Of a stretch of 64,000 nt of DNA, positions 1 through 11,800 are shown one piece after another. Each line of letters opens with the position of its first letter. Position 1 is the first letter of the stretch. The position numbers and the translations under genes were made by a program. The notes under the pieces are model-generated. The model ran no database searches. It saw only the letters and a list, made by a program, of their open reading frames with translations, and had not been told where the DNA came from. The stretch is from Branchiostoma lanceolatum. Its lineage: Eukaryota > Chordata > Leptocardii > Amphioxiformes > Branchiostomatidae. The DNA is taken from contig NC_089730.1 of the NCBI RefSeq assembly GCF_035083965.1, positions 20,284,527 through 20,348,526 on the forward strand, given 5' to 3'.

Positions 1-206
1 AATTGTGTAAATTAAGATCAAATTTGCATAATTGATGCAAAAATACTGTAGTTCCATGGTGATGATATGAATAATTGTCTTGGATGCACCCTCACGTGCC
101 CGTTTTGAGTGCATGTGTTTTCACTAATTTTCATTAATTGTCTTTGGTACTAGTGTCGTACTAGTGCTAACTGTATAACTCGTTGACAGACAAATGTTTT
201 CCTTAC

Positions 207-423
207 CTGTAGTGCTGGGCAATGATTGTTGTGTTTCCCTTGGCACATCTCTGTTGGATGGTGGTCTTATCGAGCTTTGGGAACTCGAGGTAGATCGCGA
301 GGTATCTAAACCATGAGAAGACGTTTTCTTAGATGATGACCTCGTTTCTCTCTGGTATTGTCTGCCGCTCTCATCTCCGTCTGACTCGTCCGAGAACGCG
401 CCCAGGCTGGTATTTTCTCCCAT
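207..423 (-). CDS. 5' coding exon of an unidentified gene running off the left edge
   Basis: I do not recognise this gene. It opens with ATG at 423 (reading leftwards) and gives 72 residues rich in Ser, Thr, Asp/Glu and Arg, beginning MGENTSLGAFSDESDGDESG, then ends at a good donor (CAG|GTAAGG on the minus strand, phase 1). The remaining exons would lie left of base 1. There is no signal peptide or membrane segment, and it looks like a disordered N-terminus. The acidic-serine start resembles the disordered nucleoplasmic start of the LAP1-like gene at 56105-58990 in character, but that is only a compositional likeness. It is divergent from the torsin gene, whose ATG is 2.5 kb away. Confidence 0.4.
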
Positions 424-450
424 GTCGCCAATCTAACATAATGATAACCA

Positions 451-659
451 AATAAAGGTTTTTGTTAAGTTAGTAGAATTTCAGATGAAACAAATTTGTA
501 ACCTGTAGATGAAAATGGCATATCAGAAGACATTGCTTGTTGTCGAATTTGGGAGGGTCGAATAAAGGTTTTTGTTAAGTTAGTAGAATTTCAGATGAAA
601 CAAATTTGACTCTGAATGTTGTAACCTGAAGATGAAAATGGCATAGAAGACATTGCTTG
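451..659. repeat. Tandem duplication, about 90-100 bp unit, two copies
   Basis: Two near-identical copies start AATAAAGGTTTTTGTTAAGT at 451 and 561 and end ...GACATTGCTTG at about 538 and 659. The second copy carries a short insertion (ACTCTGAATGTT). Confidence 0.85.
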
Positions 660-684
660 ATTTACAAAATATAGTCACATTTGT

Positions 685-700
685 GGGGGGGGGGGGGGGG
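685..700. repeat. Homopolymer G run (16 G)
   Basis: Sixteen consecutive G in otherwise AT-rich sequence. The length is likely uncertain in any assembly. Confidence 0.9.
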
Positions 701-1194
701 TAACAATGCAACTTAGGATGATATAATGAAAAAGCAAGTCTACTTTAGATACAACATTGTTTAAATCAAACAGCTTAGCCATTTAGATGTCTAGATATGG
801 TTGGAGAATGTTACACTTGAATTTTGGAAAGGTCATTAAGTTATAATGCAAACGTATAATGAAGATACCTATCTTTGCTCACATCTATATTCACATTCTT
901 TTTTGTGCACTTCTGACTGCACAATACTTATTACATGACGTTAATATAAAAAAAACGGGGCAATCTTAATTAAATAGGAGAAATTTAACTACCAAAACTT
1001 ATTGTCCTAATCCAATTCTGTAGGCTAGAATATATTGAGTCTCACACCTGTTACCCAGGAACTATTTGGAGTCTATTTGGCAACACTATCAACACAAATG
1101 TCTAGGGGAAACAGTTCCAACAAAGACATGACTTTCGGGGACGAAAGTTGAATGGTTGTACGTTGATGAAAGTTAGACATCCAGGCAGTAAGAT

Positions 1195-1282
1195 ACGCCA
1201 AAAATAATTACTCAAGCAACTGGATGAAATTTTTAACATTTTCAAAATTTTATCCAGTTGCTTGATTAATTATTTTTGGCGT
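1195..1282. mobile_element. Foldback MITE-like element
   Basis: Two arms of about 31 bp, starting ACGCCAAAAATAATTACTCA and ending ATTAATTATTTTTGGCGT, are near-perfect reverse complements around a 26-bp AT loop. No ORF. The inner arm, TCAAGCAACTGGAT, resembles TCAAGCATCTGGAT in the larger foldback at 27422-27593. Confidence 0.7.
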
Positions 1283-2942
1283 TTGAATGGTTGTACTTTG
1301 TGACCAGCTGTCCGCCAAATTGTAAATACATGTCAAGACTGCGCTGATAAGTTTCGAAATTAACTGTCACCAAAAACCCTAAGGCTACTGTAAATACTGC
1401 ATTGTTTGAATAACTAGTTATATATGTTAGCAACCAAAAATACGAATTTTTGATTTATTAAACTGTTATAACGTCAAATCGAATAGCACCAGTCGAGCAC
1501 CATGCAAGAGAAATACTTCAGGCAGTACCGAATCCTGCACGATTGCCTCAATGGTCTTAAGTTTGGCAAATATTATCTCACTGCCATGGCGTCCACAGCG
1601 TGACCCTTTGTTGAACCTATGGTGAAGGTCAAAGGTCTGCTCTGATGTTTGTGCACAAAAGACCGGTGTTGTTTTCACCGACGAAATGATTTGACAGGCA
1701 CCATTGTTCTGCCCTAGCACAATGTCCATGGCAACAGGATTTAATGCCATTCCCCGTTACTTATTTACAAGGGCTCAATGGAATTGAAAAGGCTAGTGTT
1801 ACCAACGACATTGGCAAAAGTAAATACCTTAATGACGCCTAGTCTATTCTTCAAACTACATCACTCATGCCTATTAAATAATATACATTTAAAATTGGAA
1901 CATTTGGCTGTTGAAAGAAATTCACTCTTGTCATAAATTGCTTGGTGCTAATATGCTAGATGTTGACTTAATATGGAAAGAACTTTGGATGAAGTATGGG
2001 GGAAGATGGCTGTTCAATATTGAGTAGAATGGCCCTAAACCTGGTCAAAGAAGACGTAAGATTGATTTTTTGTTTTTGTTCACGCGTTGATAGATAAATA
2101 ACTCCCTGTAAGAATGCTTCCACTATCAGTAGTCAAACCCTGGGATGGAGTAAGGTACATTTATCATGGTCATTTCTGTAATAACACCATTCATCATTCC
2201 AGACAATATCTCTAAACCAGTATCTTTTCTGTGAGTCTCATGGCTACAAGCTGACGTTTGTCATTATTCTAGTAGATTACATTAGCTATTGCTCTTCAAC
2301 GTTGATATTCTATAATCGCCCTGGTCCTGCCTGTTTACCAAATTTCAAACGACTGTTTATCACACGAAGGACATAAGCGATACGTTTAGTCAATAGTCAC
2401 TTCCAAGTGAATTCATGGCTTGTGGTTTCCTTATTTTTGGTTGAACTTGTGACAAAAAGAATACAAATTTTGAAGTCAGATAAAAAAAGTACTCACGGAA
2501 AGATAGTTCCCACGGTTGGCTGGTGAGGTGTTTGTCTGGTGGAGTTACACTGGTACAGACTTGTACCATGAGCTTATCAACAAAGAACAAAAGAATAAAC
2601 CACTTACTTCACGCAGAGGGAACATTGATTCGTCTAATAGATTTATACATCGATTCAAGGTTGTTTGATATTGTGGCACGCTAGTATATTGACCAATACA
2701 TCCACTCACGCATAAAAGACAAAGTTATGAAAGCCATAGAAGACAACATTTACAAAGAAATAAAACAATGAATGCAAACATCCCTTTCGCAACAGATTGT
2801 GGTATAGTCAATTGCTACATAGGTGGGAGGGGGTTGATGTATTGCTTTCTTGGAAGCCACACCTGACATGAAATCAATACCTTTGTAGTTTGCAAACTGA
2901 GAGGTGGCAGTTCCAATGCAACGTCTGTAGTGAACGGTCACA

Positions 2943-4805
2943 ATGAGTATGGCTAGGCCCCCACCCCAAAGAGATGACGATCCCCCGCCCCCAAGATTGC
3001 GGAGATGGGCTACATTACCATTTCTAATTTTCGCTATCGCTGTGGCGTGTTTAGCGTATTACGTGAGCAGAAATCAAGAACAATTCAAACCAATTTTGGA
3101 AGCCCTCTGGTTAAAGAAGGAGACACCACCTCCACCGCAAGCACCTCAACCCTGCAATGGAATGTTCAAACCAAACGTCACCTGTAAGTACATCGTAATA
3201 CTTGGCCTTCGATGAAAGCCTAAAATCATAACAAAATGCAGATAGATCTTCTACATAGTTCTATTGAATTAGTTATTGGAGAAAAATGTTGTCGACAGCT
3301 CTCTGTTGTGCACAAAAATGGTGTTTGGCAAATATTTGACGATGGTAACGATGAAAATAATCAATTTCTCACCCAAAGATATACATGACAGAAAGAACGT
3401 CTCACTTTCCTCTACGTATTCAATGAATTACGTTCACATTTCAAAACAATATCAGTTACAACTAAGGTTGTTGTATTTTATTTATCATGTATGAATTTAA
3501 GGACAACAATTGCGATCTGGTACAGTGGGCCATTCTACCAGCAATGGTCACGATCAGAGTCCCTACCCGTATTATAAATAGTTATCGAAAGAGATTGTAC
3601 CAGTTGAACCGCCCATTTTACCTTTTGTAGTGGGGAGGCAGATGACGAAATATGCTATTTGGTCGTGTTGCCTAGTTTTTATTAAATCGTTATAGTCTTT
3701 GAGAAGTTCAGGTAAGCACTGACATAGATTTTGACTTAAACATCTTGCTCCACCTGTTCTTGAAACCAGACTTGGAAAGCATCATCACTAGACGCCTACA
3801 TGGACAGCCACTTGTCCTGAAACTCGTAACGGAATCGCTCCGGGACCACCTCGGCAGCCACGCCCCCAGCAAGGCTCTGCTGCTCTCCTTCCACGGGCCT
3901 CCAGGGGTGGGCAAGAACTACATCAGCGGCATGATAGCGGAGGCAATGTTCGAGGGTGGACTCGAGTCGCCTTATGTTCATCACTACTCGGCTACAAGGC
4001 ACTTTCCACACAAGGACGAAGACCACATTATGCAATATAAGGTTGTTTGTTTTTAACTTCCCTGACATTGGAAAAGCTACAATGAAAGAAATATTTTACA
4101 GGTTTAAGCAAAACGTATAGATTATGTAGCTATGATAATGACAGAATAGCAAGGTTCTTTCATCCACAACCAAGTATTTACAAGAGTTTCGATGACAGTC
4201 TGTCATCTTCATCAGGCTGATAATGATGACAGACAGTCATTGAAACGTCGGCTCATGTAAATACTTGCTTGTGAACAAAAGAACCTTGCTATTAAGTCCT
4301 TCACCAACCTGATGAAATCATTCACGGATATAATAATCACAGTTCTCTCCTCCAGACTACAGTTTCTTCCAGAGTTTTGTTTTTCCTGATTTCCATAGTC
4401 TAATGCGTTGCTTCATCTTTCAGGACAAGCTTCATCGTGAAATTCCAGAAAAAGTACAAAGCTGTCAAAATGTTATGTTTATATTCGATGAGATGGACAA
4501 AATGCCTCAGAACCTAATAGACACCATCAAGCCTTTCGTGGAGGAAAATGTCCATGTTGACGGCATTGACTACAGGAAGACTATATTCCTGTTCCTGAGG
4601 TGATGAAAGGATAAGTACCATTCTATCATGTAAATGTATGTACGTAATGTGTATGTGTATTTGTATGTGTGTGTGTTTGTGTGTGTGTGTCTGTACATAT
4701 GTATTCATGAGTATGTATGTACATGTGTGTTTACATTTATGTATATATACAAAGCATTTATGTGAGTCTGTGTGTGTACGCTTGTGTGTTTCTGTATGTG
4801 AGCGT

Positions 4806-4856
<51 letters not shown>

Positions 4857-7475
4857 ATAGCATCTACACGTCAGTATATTGTAAATCATCAAATGGACAG
4901 ATGCCTATTATATTGTATTTGACCACAGTAACACAGCAGCGGAACCGATCATCGACAAAACCTTGGGGTTGAGAAGACGCGGCGTAAACAGAGAGTCGTT
5001 CCGTCTTAAGGATTTTGAGCAGGTCATCATCACGAACGCACTTGGAGAACAACGTGAGTGCTTCTCAAACTTGTTCTGCACAAGTTTGTCAATCGTTTGA
5101 CACTTTTAAGACTAATCATCATATCAATAACCAAACTTTCAATAACGAGTGAATATCAGGCTGCTTATTGAAAATAGAGATACACGTCCTTTTTAGAGGC
5201 GTCTCTTGGCGGCTTTGATATTGGTGTGTACATTTGTCGGATTTGAGGAATGTGTGAAAACAGCTCAGCATATCTGAACTGGTAAAGCAAGTACGTCGAC
5301 TAGAAGCCACATTTATGATTGTGAGTAAACATACATGAAATCATTAACAGTACATGTAATCATTAACAGCTTGGTGCCCTGACCTTCGCATGGCGGGGCT
5401 CACCAGTCCAGCAATGGGCGACTATCGCAATACCAAGACCCGAGCTGATCGCCCCGTGTACAAACATATAGAACATGAGCTCTACATGTTCTTTGACGGT
5501 AACAACTGGCGCGTGGGAGAAGAACAACGAACCAAAGCCACGGCGTTGATGATTCTTGAAGATAAGGTAATGCGACCGGAAGAAAGCAAGAAACATTGGA
5601 TCGAGTTGCGGGACGGCAGTTGGGAAGACGTGCCTGAAGTCCAAGTTACCTGTCTGGGTGAGTCAAATTCTGAGCCTCACACATTAGTACCAAAGTAAGG
5701 TTTCCAATTTTGTTGTTGTGTCTGTGCGTGTGTGTGTGTGTTGGGCGGGGCCGGGTGTGTGCAAACTAAGGCTAAATGTCTCATGCTTGTGTTGACAGAT
5801 GCGCCCCCTGCCGGTGGACCCCACGTGTGCACGAAAATCAAGTCATATCCCTGCATCGAGACTTCCATCGAGGAACATGAAGTCACGTGCTGGCTATTCT
5901 GGACTTGCCTCAGGTATCATTTAAAGCACTTTTACTTTAAGTACTTTTACTTTTATGAACACTTTTAACCTACATGAAGTTATTGCAACTGACACATAAT
6001 AGTATGAACTACATGTAAGAATAGACAAATTAAGTTCAAATAATTCAATGCTTCTAAACACCACACACGTTCCTCGGTCAAAGATTGCAACCAGTCCCAA
6101 AACATCATAAAACATTTGTTTTACCCAACAGCCAGCGCACAGTGCGGAGAAAGACGGCCTGCTCCCAGACGCAGTACTTTTGCTGTGACGGATTCACACA
6201 ACTTGGAACAGAATGTGTGAAAGGTAGGTTGCCCTAAAGTTGGTTATATGCATAGACTGTGTACATAAACATACGATCTATACCTGTGAAAGCTTATTTT
6301 TAAAGCTTATAAAAGTAGGTGCAGACCTAAACGACATAGCAATTCAGCGTGAGGCCACCATAATAACCCACAGTGTAAATAAAAGTATTTGCCCAATTTC
6401 AAATTCTGGCTCACATTCCCACATGTGTGGGGAGGGGTGGAGAGTGGGATGTTTGTTTGTGCGTGTTTGTGTGCATGTGCATGTTGTATCTACATGTCAT
6501 TATGCAGTAAATCATTAGATGGGCAGATACCTGCTAGCCCAGTGTCATGACTGAACAATTGTGCAAGTTTTTTTCTAAAAGCAACAAATTTGGCATACAT
6601 GTACTTGGATGTATTCTTGATAAGTATAGATATGGATGTATGAAACCTTTACCAATGTGATACTAACGTATAGCATCTTTATTGTCTTGCAGGCACGGGC
6701 TTCTGGCAGGCAGAATTGCTGAGTCACAACCTGGTGAACCACGTGGTGCCCTTCCTGCCCCTGGAGAGGGAACAGGTGGAGATGTGCGCCAGGGACGTCC
6801 TTCTGGAGAAGGGACTGGAACATCTGCTCACGGGGGTAAGTAGGACCTTTTGTCAGTTTGTAAGACTATGATCAATCAAGAATAAAAGAACAAGGAAAAT
6901 AGGGAGTACAGACTCCATCCCCTTGCCCATACGACTTTGTGACCCTTCCAGGCTCACAACTTTATCTGTTGGGAATTGTAGAAAGTTAACGCAAACAAAA
7001 ACGCTTCACTCAAGACTGAAGCTTGACTTTGTTGGCCTAAGTAAGGTAGCCCTTTATCTACGTGGTGCAGCTGTCGTGGTTAGCTTGACGCATCTTTTGC
7101 TTGTCTTCCTTTTTAGTTGATCTCGTTACATCTCTGAAAAGTTAAAAAGGTTATTTAAAAAAAAAAAACAATTTTCTTGTCGTCCTCCTTTTCTTTTTTC
7201 AGCTACATCCCAATTAAACATGGGAATCAATATTTGACAGCGTCTTGGTAACAAATGTCTGCAACTTCTTCCTTTACCCAAGTTAATGAACATAATCATT
7301 TACATTCATCCATTGTTCAATAGGCTCTTTCATACATGTATGTCTTTCCGCTCAGGCCAAACTGAGACAGATTTCCGACGAGCTGCGCTACCTGCCGAAG
7401 GGTGAGAAGATCCAGTACTCTGAGCACGGATGTCGTCCTGTTAGGAGCAAAGTTAGCATGCATGTCAAATCATGA
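2943..7475 (+). CDS. Torsin-family AAA+ ATPase with inserted RPVYK-type and EMI-like modules
   Basis: Nine exons: 2943-3183, 3728-4041, 4424-4599, 4929-5053, 5370-5657, 5799-5913, 6132-6223, 6693-6835, 7356-7475. All phases close, giving 537 aa (ordinary torsins are about 330). Residues 1-22 are Pro/Asp-rich, followed by a hydrophobic anchor (about 24-42), so this looks like a type II membrane protein of the ER/nuclear envelope lumen. Torsin hallmarks: Walker A GPPGVGKN (137-144, with the torsin-type Asn after Lys), Walker B VMFIFDEMDKM (catalytic E208), sensor-1 Asn (N245), the GFWQAELL and VVPFLPLE blocks, and the paired cysteines in EMC (C482) and the GCR sensor-2 motif (C524). Residues 286-450 (exons 5-7) have no torsin counterpart and are treated as a separate feature. 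Torsins act on membrane and nuclear-envelope substrates and need LAP1/LULL1; a LAP1-like gene is at 56105-58990. The acceptor of exon 2 is the least certain boundary. Confidence 0.9.
4145..4293. mobile_element. Foldback MITE-like element in torsin intron 2
   Basis: Outer arms AATAGCAAGGTTCTTT and AAGAACCTTGCTATT pair. The inner parts also pair: AAGTATTTAC with GTAAATACTT, and GATGACAGTCTGTCATC with GATGACAGACAGTCAT. It contains GAAACGTCGG, a motif shared with other foldbacks in this window. Confidence 0.75.
4636..4855. repeat. TG-rich microsatellite in torsin intron 3
   Basis: Degenerate TG/TATG repeats lead into a pure (TG)n tract from about 4810 to 4852. The long reading frames here are low complexity. 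Confidence 0.9.
5370..6223 (+). other. Exons encoding two extracellular-type modules inserted in the torsin
   Basis: Exon 5 (5370-5657) encodes about 96 residues with the pattern RPVYKH...LYMFFDG.NWRVG...HWIELRDGSW...VTC. I recall this kind of module from lancelet and other invertebrate deuterostome extracellular proteins but cannot attach a Pfam name. Exons 6-7 (5799-5913, 6132-6223) encode about 69 residues with eight Cys and the ending YFCCDGF...C, which resembles an EMI domain. Phases are 1-1 around exon 5 and 1-1 around the exon 6-7 pair. Joining exon 4 directly to exon 8 keeps frame and gives GEQRTGFW, matching the ordinary torsin region before GFW. This is therefore a clean exon-shuffling insertion that could also be skipped as a unit. 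Confidence 0.65.
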
Positions 7476-7655
7476 CATAAAAACTGAACATTTTTTCTTC
7501 ACGGCGGTTTACATGTATTGTCACAGTAAGAGACATTCATGGCAGCTGAATAGACGTGTCTACTACTGTCTAGACAACGGGTAGGTATCCAAATTCAGCT
7601 TTTGGTCGCAAAGGTTTGGGCTTTGTTTTCAATCCAGTTATAATTGACCAAGTAA

Positions 7656-7661
7656 AATAAA
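7656..7661 (+). other. Candidate polyadenylation signal of the torsin gene
   Basis: AATAAA lies 180 bp after the stop codon at 7473-7475 and is the first good signal downstream. Confidence 0.45.
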
Positions 7662-8394
7662 ACAAAAACAAGCTCTCAAACACTCAAATTTTAGGGCACT
7701 ATATAAAGACACGTTTGCTTTTGTTCATTTCAAATGTAGAAGAAACGTTATTGATGAATGAAACTTGAACAGGTTCAATCATAAGACAGGAATGTCCAAT
7801 GTAAATTTACATCAGTAATGAATCCATATCAACCTGGACACAAAGTGTAACGACACTACCTTTATTCCATATGTTGGGTTTATTTTGTATAATGTGCTTT
7901 TTTTTTGGATGTCAAACCTTTATCAATGTTATCAAAAGAGTGAACTTTCTGAAAACATTCATGTTCATTGTACAAATGCAACTTACAGTTTCACATAATG
8001 CAGTACCACCTGTTTTAAGGTAAGTTCAGGCCTCCGAAAATTAATTTTATGGCAACAATCTACAAGAAACACCCAAATGTTGCCTTGCCTAAGATGATAC
8101 ATGTAGTAAAAGCTCCTGTGACAGTGAGTAGGTAATGAAGTACTGTAAACGTCTGTAAGTTTTCCGGGATTTGTTAATGCTTGCATGTAAATAAAAGTTA
8201 TGACGTGTCAGCTTATTCTGCTGGTAAAGTAGTTTCATGAATAGTTTACTGAGACTTCTAGATTTGATATTGGGGTGGCAGCAAAATTGTTGGGCACTGC
8301 ACATTTTCAAATTGCAAAATAAAATAGAACAGAAATCTATCTCTGGTGGTCTTATTTTCTCCTTCACAAAGTTAGATTATTGTAACTTATTGTC
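7662..8394. other. Gap between torsin and METTL13 3' ends
   Basis: The two genes converge here. This is non-coding AT-rich sequence, probably including the METTL13 3' UTR. A minus-strand AATAAA near 7860-7885 could end that transcript. I see no gene. Confidence 0.5.
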
Positions 8395-8745
8395 ATGCAA
8401 GCTTTAGCCTGTCCAGCAGTCCTGTCAATCCAAGCTTTGGTCTAATGTTTTAGAACAACTCTAATCTTCTGTAAACTGGTATGAAACCAATATTGTTTAG
8501 CCTTATTTTGTGTAAGGATATGTCAACTAGAATCTGGTCCAGTTTCTGAGGACAACTCCTGGCCACCTTCTGTCATAGTATGAAATTAATATAGTCTGGC
8601 GGCTCTGGCCTCAGCAAAGTGACTGACTAACTAGAATTTGACAAAATGTAACCAAAGCTTCAGCCCGTCCAACAGTTCTGTCAACTCCAGTGTCTGGTCC
8701 CATCTCTAGGAACATCCCTTTGCTGCCTTTAGTCAATCGATATGG
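8395..8745. repeat. Diverged copies of the METTL13 last-exon 3' end
   Basis: The plus-strand text around the METTL13 stop (CAGCCCGTCTAGCAGTTCTG, then ACTCCAGTGTCTGGTCCCAT) recurs in weaker form at about 8655-8735 and 8405-8455. Shared flanks such as CCTTATTTTGTGTAA occur at 8500 and 8773. This looks like an old tandem array whose last unit contains the end of the coding region. Confidence 0.65.
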
Positions 8746-8810
8746 TATAGTATGAAATCAAAATTTGGCCTTATTTTGTGTAAAGAGATGGACTAGAATT
8801 AGACCTAGCA

Positions 8811-11800
8811 TCACGCAAGTTTCAGCCCGTCTAGCAGTTCTGTTAACTCCAGTGTCTGGTCCCATCTCTGAGAGCATCCCTTCGCTACCTTCTCAACAAC
8901 TCCTACCGCCTTCTTAAGATTTCCAAGCTCCTCCAAGGAAATTTCCATCATTTGTTTGGTGTCGCCGCCCTGATGTACATCTTTCTCGCAAGGAAAACAG
9001 AGGAGAATCTCGTTCACTTCGTCCTCGATCTTTTTACTGAGGATCCTGGGAAATACGGACCTGACGGTTTCCACGACGGAGGCTTGCAGGGTGACGTCAC
9101 GACACACCAGGTTCAGGATCAACAGACCTGGGAGAAGGCAAATAAACCTCATGACCACAGTTGAACATTAAGTTTATAAAAGGTCACTGGTGAAGATGCA
9201 CAATGTATAGGGGCAGTAGCCATTGGGCCACATAACACAACATTTAGCTCCAATACTCTTTCTAGCAAGGAGGTGAAAAAAATCTATCTTAAAGTTTTAA
9301 TCTCCTTGCTTATATGTACTCGAGTGTAAGGCAGAGAAAGCAGTATTTATTTATTCATTTATTTATTTCGATTTACCACATTTGTGGAAGGAGTATGTAC
9401 CATTTTCATGGTTGACAAGAGCATAGTTTCTGATATGGCACATTCCTATTCCAGTTTGTTGATCTGCCTAAGAAGGAGGCTTTCAGAATGTTACCAAAGC
9501 CAACCTCAAATTAAACCTTCTCCCTGCTGACTTACCCTATAACCAATACAAATTTGGTGGCAAATGGCTACCTTAGCAGGCAGGCACATCAATACTTATT
9601 CCAAGTCTTACCATCGTCATGTAGGATGCCTTTGATGTTTTTCAAACACTCCTTTTCAACAAATGGCTGCGGAGGAAAGGTCATCCCCACGGTAACGTCC
9701 TTACTGTCCACATCAAGGATCACCACGTGGCAACTTCTGTCTGCTGGGGGGGGAAGAGATAATTAATAAAACAGTTACTCAGCATCTGTATTCACAGTAA
9801 TTGTATATCATTGATATGGTTATGGAAACGTTTCAGTCAGACGCTTCAGGTAGCATTCGCTACCTAACTTTCGTCAGTGACACTGAAAAGAAAAAGAGGC
9901 CAACTTCAAGTTGCCATTAATACCGGCCATATGATGATGATACTATTTTTAACTCCATAATAAAATTTAAAGCAAGTTTGGGTTGCTTGTAAATGTAAGG
10001 CAAATAAGACATTTGATAAAATTCAGAGAGAGATCTGGATACAACTCCAAATGTATAGAAAGTGCCGCAAAAGATCCCAGCCATTGCAAGAGAGGGTAAG
10101 TACATTGTATACAATAGCTTTCTTTCAAAGCACTCATTCGAATCACTCTTCTAGTCCTGCATGTAGCCAGCCCACAGACCTTGTTTAGCTCGCTCCTCAA
10201 GGTAGACTAGGCCATCAGCAATGTGTACTCTCATCCTGTCATCCTGCTGGAACCCAAACCACCCCTCTGCTACCTGCAAAATGGACTGGTCCAGCTCCAC
10301 TACATCCATCTGGATCTGGGGTAAGGACCATCAGAGAATGAGGTGTGAACATTGAAATTGTAGAATGTTAACAATGTTAAAGGTATCTCACCGATAAAAA
10401 CATAAAAACAAAGTCACTGTTTTTGGTCATTTTTCTACATTTTAAGTTGAATGTACCTTATTACACTGCACAGGGATTTCACAACTTTAAAATTCCAAAA
10501 TTCTACAATATCTACCTTTCAAACAAAAAAGTATACGTGCATCTAAGTACAGGTATACCATGAAAGAAATAATCCATATGATCATAGTCAACATGATTAA
10601 CTACACCAGATTAATATAGAAATAGAAGAAAGAGACTGAAATAAAATGGTACCTTGGAGAAGTGTTTGTGTAAGAAGAGAGGAAGGCCGCCTCCACCGAG
10701 ACCCACCAACACAACATCCAGTCTGGAGTCTGTGGAAAACCACAAGCAGATTTTCAGAATACATGTGACATAATACTTGATATTACCAATGTCATTCCAT
10801 TATCGGAGGTTTACCCATCAGTTGTCTGCTGTTTGTGAGTGAGACAGTCCTTTAGTGAAACATGCCATGAACACATGACCAGTGGCTGGAGAAAAATCCT
10901 GTATCCAAGAACTATGTAATACTATGAGCCGGAGAGGACACTATAATTGATACATAGACAAAGGCCTTTATTGTACAGTTGTGGACAAGTGTTACTATTA
11001 TCCTACATTCAACATCTATCCACCATTTATGAATAAAAAAAGTGTGTTTGAGAAGTCTAAAATGCAGCACCCCAAGGTATGCACAGTTTACATGAAGATA
11101 CAGTACATTGTATACTTGTACTGTACGTGGTGCAGATATTTACCTAGTAATTGCCTAACGTTGGGCAGACACCCCAGTCCTGCCACCATGACTCTCTGGT
11201 ACTGACAGGCCAGGTACCCACAATCCACCACAAGTTTCTTCCCTGCCCGCCGTCGACCCTTCTTCTTAGGAAGGTTCTCTGCAGAAGAGAAGGGGAACAA
11301 GATCATTGATGTAATAAAACTACAGAAAAATGTATATTGTTTAGATAAATAATTTACAGAATTTATATACATCCCTTTCATTCTTGGGCAAGGTCCCTGC
11401 AATGAAGAAACGGCTGTGTCACTCACTCACTCACTATCCTGTTAAATGTCTTCTGTTCTCTATCATCTGGGGGTTGGACATGCTTGCACATGGGTGGGGG
11501 ACCTTATTAAGACTTTGAAAAAAAATGTTCAAAATAGTTAGGCCCATAAAAGACTTGAAAACTCTTGTCTACTTTTGTCCACTTTTCTCTGATGGGTGTC
11601 AAAAATTTCACAAGATTCAGTATAGCATAGAAATATCAACATTGGTACAGATTATATCAGTCCTGAAAATTGAAGTGAAAAATCCTACCTTTGGTTACCC
11701 TTTATTATCTCAGTCTGTGGTTTGTTTCTTTGCTCCTATGGTTCTTTGTTTTTCTGTTTATTTTGGTGTGCATCCACCGTGTTATGTGAATATTGCAGAG

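Larger units (their letters stand above)
424..2942. other. Intergenic gap left of the torsin gene
   Basis: This is AT-rich non-coding sequence between the left-edge exon and the torsin start. It holds a tandem duplication (451-659), a 16-base G run and a short foldback element (1195-1282), listed separately. The 94-codon minus-strand frame at 1466-1750 has no recognisable family and no convincing splice context, so I do not call it. The rest shows nothing I can name. Confidence 0.6.

Noticed and set aside
1466-1750. 94-codon minus frame
   Set aside because: No recognisable family, no clear splice sites and unremarkable composition. It could be an exon of an unknown gene but cannot be supported.
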